Origin: Candidatus Buchananbacteria bacterium RIFCSPHIGHO2_02_FULL_56_16
GTDB lineage: Bacteria; Patescibacteriota; Patescibacteriia; Buchananbacterales; UBA6539
Direction: 5' to 3'
Length of the DNA stretch: 37,713 nucleotides
NCBI GenBank assembly: GCA_001817495.1
Contig: MHIL01000001.1
Location: 1 to 37,713 of the forward strand
Shown here one piece after another: positions 24,932 to 33,693 of this stretch. The notes beneath the pieces were generated by a model, which had not been told where the DNA came from, made no database searches, and worked only from the letters and a program-made list of their open reading frames with translations. Every line of letters begins with the position of its first letter. The first letter of the stretch is position 1. Made by a program: the position numbers and the translations under genes.

Positions 24932-25828
24932 CTAGTTGCAGCGGCCGGCTTCAACGACCAAGCTCCGTGTTGACCCATCAAACGTCGGATACACACGAAT
25001 GAAAGCACCTTGCGCCACAAACTCGAGACAGCCATTGATGCGCTGGGTACCGATACCAACGGTAGTCGTCGACGTGGTGCCGCTCTCACTAACGAACAGG
25101 CCAGCGGTAGTCGTCGGAGTTCCCGTCGCCAGCGCGAGTGTACCACCGTTGACAAACACGTCGCCAGTCGTCGTGCTGTTGCCAACAACGGTCAAATCAT
25201 TCGAAAGGTACAAACTGGTGGTCGTGGCTGAACCGTCAATTTCGACATCGTCTGCAACGTAGAGGTCACCGCCAGTCATACTTAAGTAGTTGGTCGTTCC
25301 GGCGCTCCCTACCCACAGCGACGCCGAGGTGGTCGCCTGGTTGTGGACAATCAAATCATCGGAAACAATCAGGTCGGTCGTAGAAGCAGTAAACTCAACC
25401 GCCAAGTCGTTCGAGAGATACAAACTGGTCGTGGTCGCCGAGCCGTCAATTTCGACATCGTCTGCAACGTAGAGGTCACCACCAGTCATACTTAAGTAGT
25501 TGGTCGTTCCGGCGCTCCCTACCCACAGCGACGCCGAGGTGGTCGCCTGGCTGTTGACGTAAAAGTCATTACTAACCAGCAAATCACCTTGGCCAAAGTC
25601 AAAGCCTGGCGGGTTCGTAATCCCCACACCAACATAAAGGTAGCCGGTGGTCGTGGCGTTGGTCGTCGAGGAGTTGCCATCGACATCCAGGTTACCGCCC
25701 GTGTTGATGTTGGCGCCGATGGTGGTGGCGGCGTAAACCACGGAAGTAACAAAAAACGCAGCAATGAGGGTCACCACCGCGCTCTCAAAAAAGTATGAAA
25801 ATTTCTCAAGGAGAGTTTTCATTTTCAT
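24932..25828 (-). CDS. Repeat-containing secreted/anchored surface protein
   Basis: N-terminal TM; near-identical 70-aa units (TTSASLWVGSAGTTNYLSMTGGDLYVADDVEIDGSATTTSLYLSNDL). Confidence 0.8.
   Translation of the reverse strand: MKMKTLLEKFSYFFESAVVTLIAAFFVTSVVYAATTIGANINTGGNLDVDGNSSTTNATTTGYLYVGVGITNPPGFDFGQGDLLVSNDFYVNSQATTSASLWVGSAGTTNYLSMTGGDLYVADDVEIDGSATTTSLYLSNDLAVEFTASTTDLIVSDDLIVHNQATTSASLWVGSAGTTNYLSMTGGDLYVADDVEIDGSATTTSLYLSNDLTVVGNSTTTGDVFVNGGTLALATGTPTTTAGLFVSESGTTSTTTVGIGTQRINGCLEFVAQGAFIRVYPTFDGSTRSLVVEAGRCN
25193..25550. repeat. Two near-identical ~148-bp direct repeats, 210-bp period
   Basis: 25193-25340 versus 25403-25550. Confidence 0.85.
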
Positions 25829-26069
25829 ATGGTTAGTTAGCGATTAATTTTTTATTAGTTATAACGTTATACATGGTTATTGTTATAATTCGCGAACATG
25901 TATGAAAAAAACCTCCCCTATCTTCTTATTAAGCCCAATACAGTCTCAACTTAGCTCGTCAGTGTTATTAAGTTCTTGTGGATAACTGACTATATTATTA
26001 TACTAAAAATAGGCTAAAAATACTACCAGTGAAATAATAACTGTGGATAACTTAAACGCTGTACCTACC

Positions 26070-27074
26070 CTATTCCCAGTCTAGATTGCCGCTGGTTTGG
26101 TACTCGGTCACCCGGGTTTCGAAAAAATTTTTCTCTTTCTTAAGGTCAATAATCTCGCTCATCCAGGGAAACGGCGTGCTGGCGCCGTAGAGCTTCTGCA
26201 AGCCGATGCGCTCGAGCCGCCGGTCGGCGATGTACTGGAGGTACTGGGAGATCGTGTCGGGCCGCAGCCCGAGAATGCCGCGCGGCAGGCAGTCTCGGGC
26301 GTACTGGTCTTCGAGCTCGACGCCCTGCTTGATGTTTTGGGTGATGATTTTCTGAAAGTCTTCGGTCCAAATTTCCGGATTCTCTTTGACAATGGTGTTG
26401 ATCAAGTCGGAACCGAACGCCAGGTGGACCGTCTCATCGCGCAGGATGAACTGGAACTGCTCGCCGATGCCGACCATCTTGTTCTGGCGCAGGAGCGAGA
26501 GCATCATCGCGAAACCGGCGTAGAAAAAAATGCCCTCCATGATCACGTAGTAGCCGACGAGGTCGTGGACGAACCGCTGGATGTTCTTAGTCCCCTGGGT
26601 GCTAAAGGTTGGGTCGAGCACCGACTTAGTCATGTCAACGACGAAATCGTCCTTCTGCTTGATGCTCTTAATCGTATGGTACATGTTGTAGACCTCGTCG
26701 GGGTTCAGGCCGAGCGAGTCGCAGCAGTAGATGAACGTGTCGGTGTGGACCGCTTCTTCGTAGGCCTGGCGCAGCAGGTACTGGCGGCACTCCGGATTGG
26801 TGAGGTGCCGGTAGATGGCCAGGACAATGTTGTTCGCGGTCAGGCTCTCGGCGGTCGAAAAAAATCCCAGGTTATAAAAAATCATCCGCCGCTCGTCTTC
26901 CGAGAGGGCGCCGCTGCCCTGGCGCTTCCACAGCTCGATGTCCTGCTGCATCGGCACCTCCTCGGGTACCCAGTTGTTGGCCACGCCGTCTTTGTAGTAC
27001 TGCCGCGCCCAGTGGTAGGTCATGGGCAGGATCTTGTTCGGATCGGTGGTCGCGTTGTTGATGACGCCCTTCAT
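26070..27074 (-). CDS. nrdB: Ribonucleoside-diphosphate reductase small subunit, class Ic-like R2
   Basis: QAYEEAVHTDTFIYCCDSLGLN, MEGIFFYAGF, ILRDETVHLAFGSDL. Confidence 0.92.
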   Translation of the reverse strand: MKGVINNATTDPNKILPMTYHWARQYYKDGVANNWVPEEVPMQQDIELWKRQGSGALSEDERRMIFYNLGFFSTAESLTANNIVLAIYRHLTNPECRQYLLRQAYEEAVHTDTFIYCCDSLGLNPDEVYNMYHTIKSIKQKDDFVVDMTKSVLDPTFSTQGTKNIQRFVHDLVGYYVIMEGIFFYAGFAMMLSLLRQNKMVGIGEQFQFILRDETVHLAFGSDLINTIVKENPEIWTEDFQKIITQNIKQGVELEDQYARDCLPRGILGLRPDTISQYLQYIADRRLERIGLQKLYGASTPFPWMSEIIDLKKEKNFFETRVTEYQTSGNLDWE

Positions 27075-27212
27075 ATTCAGTGGCAGAGCTTTAAATTAAA
27101 TCAAAAATCAAAATGCAAAAATCAAAATTATGGTCCCGCTGCGCGGGATAATTTTTTATTTCAACATTTTGCATTGTCATTTTTCATTTTGACTTTTACA
27201 TTTTACATTCCC

Positions 27213-30074
27213 CTACTGGCAGGCTTCGCAGGTCGGATCGTCGATTTTACAGAGCAGCAGCTTGGGCAGGATCGCCGGCTGCTCGAGCCGCTCTTTGGTC
27301 GCAACCGGCGCTCGTTCGGGCCGGCTGCTTTCGAGCGGTGCGAGCACGGCCTCGGGCTGGGCAACCGTTACGGTCGCTGCCACCACCTCATGGGCGATGG
27401 TTGATTTCAGCCGCTGCTGACCCAAATCCAGCGTGCTCTTCTCGATACCCGAGGCGGCCAGGGTGCGCAGGTAGTAGGTGGTTTTTAAGCCCGTTGCCCA
27501 GGCGTAGAGGTAGGTGTCGGCGATTCGCTTGCCCGAGGTACCCTTGATGAAGAGGTTGAGCGACTGGCTCTGGTCGATCCACTTGCCGCGGTGAGCCGCC
27601 ACCCGAACCAGCCACTCCGGCTCGATCTCAAAGACCTCCTTGTACTTCACCTGCAGTGCCTGCGGGATCGCGGCAATTTCGGTGACACTGCCGTCGTGGC
27701 CCTTGATCGCCGCGAGCATCGCCGGATTCCACAGGCCTAGCGCCTTGAGGTCGGCGACGAGGTAGCGGTTGACAATAATGAACTCGCCGCTCATGTTCGA
27801 CTTGACGTAGGCGTTCTTGTAGATCGGCTCGATCGAGGGGTAGCAGCCGGCGATGTTGGCGATGGTGGCGGTCGGCGCGATCGCCATACAGTTCGAGTTG
27901 CGCATCCCATAGAGTTGGACCGCTTCCCGCACCTCGTGCCAGTCGAGCCGTGAGGAACGGTCAACCTCGAGGTGCTCGCCGCGTTCGTCTTCGAGCAGTT
28001 GGAGGGTGTCCAGCGGGAAGATACCCCGGTCCCACTTCGAGCCCTTGTAGGTCCGGTAGGTGCCGCGCTCGCGGGCCAGATCGGCGGAGGCCAGAATGGC
28101 GGAGTAGGAAATGACCTCCATGCTGTGGTCGGCGAATTCCACCGACTCCATTGAATCAAACTGAATACCCTGGAGGTAGAGCGCATCCTGGTAGCCCATG
28201 ATGCCCAAGCCGACCGGCCGGTGCTTGAGGTTTGCGCTCGCCGCTTCTTTGGTTGGGTAAAAGTTGATGTCAATGACGTTATCAAGCATCCGCATCGCGA
28301 CCGTGACCGTGTCTTTAACCCGGTCGACGTCAAACTTTTTGCCGGCGACGTGCTTGGCGAGGTTGACCGAGCCGAGGTTGCAGACCGCGGTCTCGTCCTC
28401 GGAGGTGTTCAACGTGATCTCGGTGCAGAGGTTCGAGCTGTGGACCACGCCCATGTGATCTTGGGGCGAACGGAGGTTTGAGGGGTCCTTGAACGTCATC
28501 CAGGGGTGCCCGGTTTCAAAGAGCATCATGATCATCTTTTTCCACAGCTCCTTGGCCTTGACCCGCTTGGAGAGCTTGATCGTCCCCGCCTGGGCACTCC
28601 GCTCGTAGTGGGTGTAGCGCTTCTCAAACTGCTGGCCGTAGAGGTGGTGGAGGTCGGGCACGTCGTCGGGCGAAAACAGCGTCCAGTAGCCGTCGAGCTT
28701 GACCCGCTTGATGAAGAGGTCGGGAATCCAGGCGGCGGTGTTCATGTCGTGGGTACGGCGGCGCTCGTCACCGGTGTTTTTGCGCAGCTCTAAAAAGTCC
28801 TCGAAGTCGTAGTGCCAGGTCTCGAGGTAGGCGACGGTCGCGCCGCGGCGGCGGCCGCTGCGGTTGATGGCCACCGTCGTGTCGTTGGCGATCTTGAGAA
28901 ACGGGATGACGCCCTGGCTCTCGACGCCGGTACCCTTAATCGGGGCGCCGGTCGCGCGCAGGTTGGTCCAGTCGTTGGCAACGCCGCCGGACCACTTCGA
29001 GAGCTGGGCGTTGTCGCCGATGCACTTGAAGATGTGATCCAGCGCGTCGTTGACCGTCGTCAGGTAGCAGGAGCTCAACTGCGGGTGGGTGGTACCGGCG
29101 TGAAACAGCGTCGGCGTCGACGGGACGAAGCGCAGGGTTGACATCACCTCGTAGAACCGCAAGACCATCGCCTCGCGCTGCTCGTCCTTCAAGGCGAGGC
29201 CCATCGCGACGCGCATCCAGAACGCCTGGGGCGTCTCGAGCACCCGCTTGGTGTCGGACTCGCGCAGGAAGTACCGGTCGTAGAGCGTCGCGCTGCCGAG
29301 GTACATGAACAGGTCGTCGCGCCCGAGCACGAGCCGGCGGCTCAACGCTTCAAGGTCAAAGCTTAGCATCAGCGGGTCGAGGCGGCCGAGCTCAACGCCG
29401 CGCCGCAGGTTGGCGATGAACGCCTGGCGGTACTGCGGCTCGAACTCTTTGTAGTCAATTTTTTCGCGGCTGATCGCCTGCTGGTAGACGGTCCGCAGCA
29501 GCAGCCGCGACGCCACCTGTGAGTAGGCGGGGTCGCGCTCGATCAGCGACCGGGCGGCGAGAACCAGCGCCTGGGAAATCTGGGCGGTCGTCATGTCGTC
29601 GGCCAGGTTCGCCTCGCACTCGGCGACGATCAGGTCGGGGTCAACCTCTTTCTCGGCCGGTTTGATCGCCCAGTTCAGGGACTTCTTGAGTTTTTTGGCG
29701 GAAAACTTTTCTTTGCGGCCGTCGCGCTTGACGACGGTAACCTCGCTGCGCTCAATTTTTTCCCGGAGGGCCCGCTTCTGTTCCTCTCGTTCCCGGGCGT
29801 GCTCGTAGCGGTAGATGATGTAGGCTTTACCGGCATCATAAAACCCCTTGCCCATTAAGACGTTCTCAACCACGTTCTGGACGTCTTCAACGGAAGGGGT
29901 TTGGTCGGGGAAGAATCGATTTAAATCGTTCACCACCAGCTCGGTGATCTGGCCGAGCATTGCCGCCGGCTGCTCGCGGTGTACCGCCGTAAACGCCTTG
30001 CCGACCGCGATGGTGATTTTTTCGGGAGCAAATGCAACGATCTCTCCGCTGCGTTTTTTGATGTTACCGGTCAT
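27213..30074 (-). CDS. nrdA: Ribonucleoside-diphosphate reductase large subunit with two N-terminal ATP-cone domains
   Basis: Tandem ATP-cones, STPTLFHAGTTHPQLSSCYL, NLCTEITLNTSEDETAVCNLGSVNLAKH, C-terminal CEACQ. Confidence 0.95.
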   Translation of the reverse strand: MTGNIKKRSGEIVAFAPEKITIAVGKAFTAVHREQPAAMLGQITELVVNDLNRFFPDQTPSVEDVQNVVENVLMGKGFYDAGKAYIIYRYEHAREREEQKRALREKIERSEVTVVKRDGRKEKFSAKKLKKSLNWAIKPAEKEVDPDLIVAECEANLADDMTTAQISQALVLAARSLIERDPAYSQVASRLLLRTVYQQAISREKIDYKEFEPQYRQAFIANLRRGVELGRLDPLMLSFDLEALSRRLVLGRDDLFMYLGSATLYDRYFLRESDTKRVLETPQAFWMRVAMGLALKDEQREAMVLRFYEVMSTLRFVPSTPTLFHAGTTHPQLSSCYLTTVNDALDHIFKCIGDNAQLSKWSGGVANDWTNLRATGAPIKGTGVESQGVIPFLKIANDTTVAINRSGRRRGATVAYLETWHYDFEDFLELRKNTGDERRRTHDMNTAAWIPDLFIKRVKLDGYWTLFSPDDVPDLHHLYGQQFEKRYTHYERSAQAGTIKLSKRVKAKELWKKMIMMLFETGHPWMTFKDPSNLRSPQDHMGVVHSSNLCTEITLNTSEDETAVCNLGSVNLAKHVAGKKFDVDRVKDTVTVAMRMLDNVIDINFYPTKEAASANLKHRPVGLGIMGYQDALYLQGIQFDSMESVEFADHSMEVISYSAILASADLARERGTYRTYKGSKWDRGIFPLDTLQLLEDERGEHLEVDRSSRLDWHEVREAVQLYGMRNSNCMAIAPTATIANIAGCYPSIEPIYKNAYVKSNMSGEFIIVNRYLVADLKALGLWNPAMLAAIKGHDGSVTEIAAIPQALQVKYKEVFEIEPEWLVRVAAHRGKWIDQSQSLNLFIKGTSGKRIADTYLYAWATGLKTTYYLRTLAASGIEKSTLDLGQQRLKSTIAHEVVAATVTVAQPEAVLAPLESSRPERAPVATKERLEQPAILPKLLLCKIDDPTCEACQ

Positions 30075-30140
30075 GCCAACAAACCTCCTCTACCCCCGCG
30101 CGTTCCAGGCCTCGGTCGCGTAGGGCTCATTAACTCGATT

Positions 30141-30174
30141 AAAAAATAAGACAGTCGGCTCGTCGCTATCTTAT
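30141..30174 (-). terminator. Intrinsic-terminator-like hairpin in nrdA 5' leader
   Basis: ATAAGATAG...CTGTCTTAT-TTTTT between a promoter (TTGTTG-N17-TATAAT at 30273-30245) and nrdA. Confidence 0.6.
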
Positions 30175-30244
30175 CTTTTCAATGGGGTTTTAATTTTTGT
30201 TTTCTTGATTTTGTGCTTCCCCTCGCTGGTGAGGGGTAATGGTT

Positions 30245-30273
30245 ATTATACACTATTTTTTATCAGTCAACAA
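30245..30273 (-). promoter_or_regulatory. Candidate nrdAB promoter
   Basis: TTGTTG-N17-TATAAT on minus strand. Confidence 0.6.
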
Positions 30274-30283
30274 ATATCTAAAA

Positions 30284-30305
30284 AAGGCTTAACGAAGCCT
30301 TAAAA
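30284..30305 (-). terminator. Terminator downstream of ftsZ
   Basis: AAGGCTTCGTTAAGCCTTTTTT. Confidence 0.75.
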
Positions 30306-30384
30306 CAGCGTTACTGACCAAGCGGGAAGAATTCACTGGGGATAATTCGCTAGGATTTTATCTTAGTGTCAATCAGGGGGCGGC

Positions 30385-30477
30385 TTGTAGCTTTTTAGCT
30401 TCTTAGCTTTTTAGAGAGCCCGACACGACTCCTGACCTAAAAAGCTAAAAAGCTACAAGCTAAAAAGCTAATTTCCT
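30385..30477. repeat. Short-word inverted repeat (AGCTTTTTAGCTT... / ...AAGCTAAAAAGCTA) after ftsZ
   Basis: tagctttttagcttcttagctttttag ... ctaaaaagctaaaaagctacaagctaaaaagcta. Confidence 0.8.
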
Positions 30478-31650
30478 TCACTTCATCTTCTTGCGAATGA
30501 ACGCGGGGATGTCGAGCTCCTCTTCCTCAACGGTCTTCTCGACCGGCCGGCCTTGCGCCTTTTTGGGCTCCGGCTTCTGGAGCCGCTTGATTTCTCGCGG
30601 CCGCTCGGCTTGCCGGCTGGCGGACTCGATAAACTGGCTCGGCACGTACCCCGCCGGTTGGCTCGCGCTCATTTCATTACTCAAGCCGCTCAATGCCCGC
30701 TCGGTAAAGCCGGTGGCGATGACCGTAATCCTGACTTCGTCTTTCAGGTCGGGATTAATCACCGCGCCGAAGATTACCTTCGCGTTCGAATCGGCGGACT
30801 GGGTGATCAGCTTGGCCGCCTCGTTCACCTCGTGCATGCCCAGCGACGGCCCGCCAACCACCGTAAAGAGAATGCCCTTGGCTCCCTCGATTGAGAGCTC
30901 CAGCAGCGGGCTGGAAATCGCCGCCTTGGCCGCCTCGATCGCCCGGTTCTCCCCGCTGCCCGAGCCGATGCCCATCAGGGCCGAGCCGGTATCCTGCATG
31001 ATCGTCCGGACGTCGGCGAAGTCAACGTTGATCAACCCGGGCACGGTAATCAGCTCGGCGATGCCCTGGACGCCCTGCTGGAGGACGTCGTCGCAGACCT
31101 TAAACGCCTCGAGCAATGATGTTTTTTTATCAATCACTTGCAGCAGCCGGTCGTTCGGGATGGTCACGATCGCGTCCACCTTTTCCTTGAGTTCGTTAAA
31201 CCCCTGCTCGGCAATCGCCCGGCGCTGCGCGCCCTCAAACGAGAACGGCTTGGTCACCACCGCCACCGTCAGCGCGCCCGCTTCCCGAGCCATGGTGGCG
31301 ACAATCGGCGCCGCGCCGGTCCCGGTCCCGCCGCCAAGGCCGCAGGTGACGAACACCATGTCAGCGCCTTTGATGAGCTCACGAATTTCATTACGGCTCT
31401 CCTCGGCGGCCGCCCGGCCAACTTCCGGATTCATGCCGGCACCCAGCCCCCGGGTCGTCAGCTTGCCGATGTGGAGCTTGGTGTGCGCCTGCGAGTGGTG
31501 CAGGGCCTGGACGTCGGTGTTCACCACCAAAAAATCGACGCCCTTGATCTTGGCGGAAACCATCCGATTGACCGCGGCGCCGCCGGAACCGCCGACACCG
31601 ACTACCTTTATCTTGGCAAACGTTTCGATATCAGGCTTGATTTCAGCCAT
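30478..31650 (-). CDS. ftsZ: Cell division protein FtsZ
   Basis: VVGVGGSGGAAVNRMV, tubulin signature GGGTGTGAAP, NVDFADVRTIM. Confidence 0.97.
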   Translation of the reverse strand: MAEIKPDIETFAKIKVVGVGGSGGAAVNRMVSAKIKGVDFLVVNTDVQALHHSQAHTKLHIGKLTTRGLGAGMNPEVGRAAAEESRNEIRELIKGADMVFVTCGLGGGTGTGAAPIVATMAREAGALTVAVVTKPFSFEGAQRRAIAEQGFNELKEKVDAIVTIPNDRLLQVIDKKTSLLEAFKVCDDVLQQGVQGIAELITVPGLINVDFADVRTIMQDTGSALMGIGSGSGENRAIEAAKAAISSPLLELSIEGAKGILFTVVGGPSLGMHEVNEAAKLITQSADSNAKVIFGAVINPDLKDEVRITVIATGFTERALSGLSNEMSASQPAGYVPSQFIESASRQAERPREIKRLQKPEPKKAQGRPVEKTVEEEELDIPAFIRKKMK

Positions 31651-31787
31651 ACCCGGTAGTAGTCCCTCACCTTTTCAGTTTAACACAGGAAGGTAAAGGA
31701 AATTGAGTAACTATTATTAAAGGGTCTGCCAAGTAGTAATTTCTTCTAACCTAATCACATAAGGTGAGGGATCACTACCGGGCATAG
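31647..31787 (-). promoter_or_regulatory. Long-range RNA hairpin enclosing ftsZ RBS and start codon
   Basis: 27-nt arms (31787-31761 with 31673-31647), 26/27 pairs including 3 wobbles, 87-nt loop. Confidence 0.75.
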
Positions 31788-31798
31788 GTGAGACAGGC

Positions 31799-33055
31799 TT
31801 AAGGAATCACTTTCTTAATCATTTTTTTGAGCTGACCAGTCACCGAGCGCAGCGACGGCAGCTTTGAAAAAATCCTACCGAGCCGGCCGCCCGGGCGAGG
31901 GCCGCCGAGGTGGCTGCCCCAGAGCACCAGCCCAAGGGCGGTCAGAAACGAAGGGTCATTAACCTTATCAATAACGCTGCGGATTCCGATCGGCTTGCCC
32001 AGGCTGGCGGGCAGCCGCAGCTGCCGCTTCGCCAGGTCAACCAATCCGGATAGCTTTGCACCGCCGCCGCAGAGCACCACGCCTGCCGGTAGCTTACCAC
32101 TTCGGTCAATCTTTTTCAATTCAGCGTCAATTTTATCAAAAATTTCTTCCGCCCGCGCCTCAATGATCTCGGTGACGTACCGGCGCGAAACCAGGCTGCT
32201 GGCTTCACCCTCCAGCTCGCCGACGTCAATTTCTTCGCGCTTGCCGATGCCCTCGGCCGATGCCGAACCGTACTCGAGCTTGATTTTTTCCGCGGTATCA
32301 ATGGAAATCCGGAGCCCGATCGCGACGTCGGACGTGATGTGGTCGCTGCCGACGGGCAGCACCGCCGTGTGTAACATATCACCCTCCTCAAAGACCACCA
32401 GGCTCGTGGTCGAGCCGCCGATATTCACCACGACGACGCCCAGTTCTTTCTGGCGGCTGGATAAAACCGCCTCGGCGGTCGCCAGCGTCGAGAGCACCAG
32501 GTCGTCAATCTCCAAGCCCGGCCGGTAGACGGCTTTGGTTAAATTTTTGATTTGCGAGCTAAGACCCTGGATGATTTGAGTATCAACCTCGAGCCGGACG
32601 CCAGTCATGCCGATCGGATCCTTGATGCCGATCTGGCCGTCAACGGTAAACGACTTGGGGATGACGTGGAGGATCTCGTAGTTGGGCGGGGTGGCGACGG
32701 TGCGGGCCGCTTCGATCGCGCGCTCGACGTCGGCTTCGGTGATCTCGCCGTCGGAACGGCCGACGGCGATCACGCCGCGGCTCTCCTGGGAGGTGATGTG
32801 GCTGCCCGAAATCCCCACCCAGACGCTCGGGACCGGCGCGCCGGCCATGCGCTCGGCTTTTTCCAGGCAGGTGGAAATTGAAGAAACAGCATCGTCGATG
32901 CTGGTGATGACGCCGCGGTTGATGCCCGTGGCGGGCACCTCGGCCGCAGCGATGATGTGGGCCGGCTGGTCGGAGTCGTCGCTGCGCTGGCCAACCACCA
33001 GCCGAACGGTGGTGGAGCCCACGTCGAGACCGGCAATGAGTTCACGTTCAGGCAC
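31799..33055 (-). CDS. ftsA: Cell division protein FtsA
   Basis: LIAGLDVGSTTVRLVVGQ, VVVNIGGSTTSLVVFEEGDMLHTAVLPVGSDHITSDVAIGL, VLCGGGAKLSGL. Confidence 0.95.
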   Translation of the reverse strand: MPERELIAGLDVGSTTVRLVVGQRSDDSDQPAHIIAAAEVPATGINRGVITSIDDAVSSISTCLEKAERMAGAPVPSVWVGISGSHITSQESRGVIAVGRSDGEITEADVERAIEAARTVATPPNYEILHVIPKSFTVDGQIGIKDPIGMTGVRLEVDTQIIQGLSSQIKNLTKAVYRPGLEIDDLVLSTLATAEAVLSSRQKELGVVVVNIGGSTTSLVVFEEGDMLHTAVLPVGSDHITSDVAIGLRISIDTAEKIKLEYGSASAEGIGKREEIDVGELEGEASSLVSRRYVTEIIEARAEEIFDKIDAELKKIDRSGKLPAGVVLCGGGAKLSGLVDLAKRQLRLPASLGKPIGIRSVIDKVNDPSFLTALGLVLWGSHLGGPRPGGRLGRIFSKLPSLRSVTGQLKKMIKKVIP

Positions 33056-33197
33056 AGAAGTAGCGGTTTAGTAAAAGTAAGGAATGAGACGTTGGCATAA
33101 TACCATAATCGAGGCCCTGTGGCAACCGAGCGAAGGAAGTCGAAGTCTTGAAACATGAAACTTGAAACATGAAACGTAGCAGATTTTAGGCTTTACC

Positions 33198-33241
33198 CCG
33201 CACCATAAGAAGCCACGGGCGTAAGGCCATGGTGCGGGGTT
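33198..33241 (-). terminator. Terminator downstream of ybeY
   Basis: ACCCCGCACCATGG...CTTATGGTGCGGGGT stem. Confidence 0.65.
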
Positions 33242-33684
33242 TATGTTTCTTGCTTCAAAATCTTCCGCTCGAGCCCCTCCATCCGCGCCGCGTCACCGCT
33301 CGTCTGATGATCGTAGCCCAGCAGGTGCAAAACCCCGTGGACGAACAGCCGCTGGATCTCGTCGAGCAGCGGCCGGCCATGGGCCCTGGCTTGGGCGACG
33401 GCCTTTGGGTAGCAGATAATCACTTCACCAAGAGGTTCGACCGCCAGCCGCTTAGGCAGCCTATCGCGGCTATCACGTTCGGCGAAGCTCAAGACATCGG
33501 TCGGTCGATCCTTGCCCCGGTACTGCCGGTTCAGCCGCTGCATCGCCGCCGCTGATACGACGGCAATCGAAAGCTCCGCCCGCCGGCTAAAGCGGGCGGC
33601 CAGGGCAACCTGGTTGAGCCACGATCGCCAGTGGCGGGATTCGATGGTCTTGCCAGCCAGCTGGTTTACCGAAAAATCAATCAT
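33241..33684 (-). CDS. ybeY: Endoribonuclease YbeY
   Basis: NRQYRGKDRPTDVLSFAE, LGEVIICYPKA, HGVLHLLGYDH metal site. Confidence 0.94.
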   Translation of the reverse strand: MIDFSVNQLAGKTIESRHWRSWLNQVALAARFSRRAELSIAVVSAAAMQRLNRQYRGKDRPTDVLSFAERDSRDRLPKRLAVEPLGEVIICYPKAVAQARAHGRPLLDEIQRLFVHGVLHLLGYDHQTSGDAARMEGLERKILKQET

Positions 33685-33693
33685 TAAAATGGA

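Noticed and set aside
30075-30480. NrdR boxes upstream of nrdA
   Set aside because: Only one partial half-site (ACACTATTTTTTAT) around the -10; no pair of 16-bp boxes.
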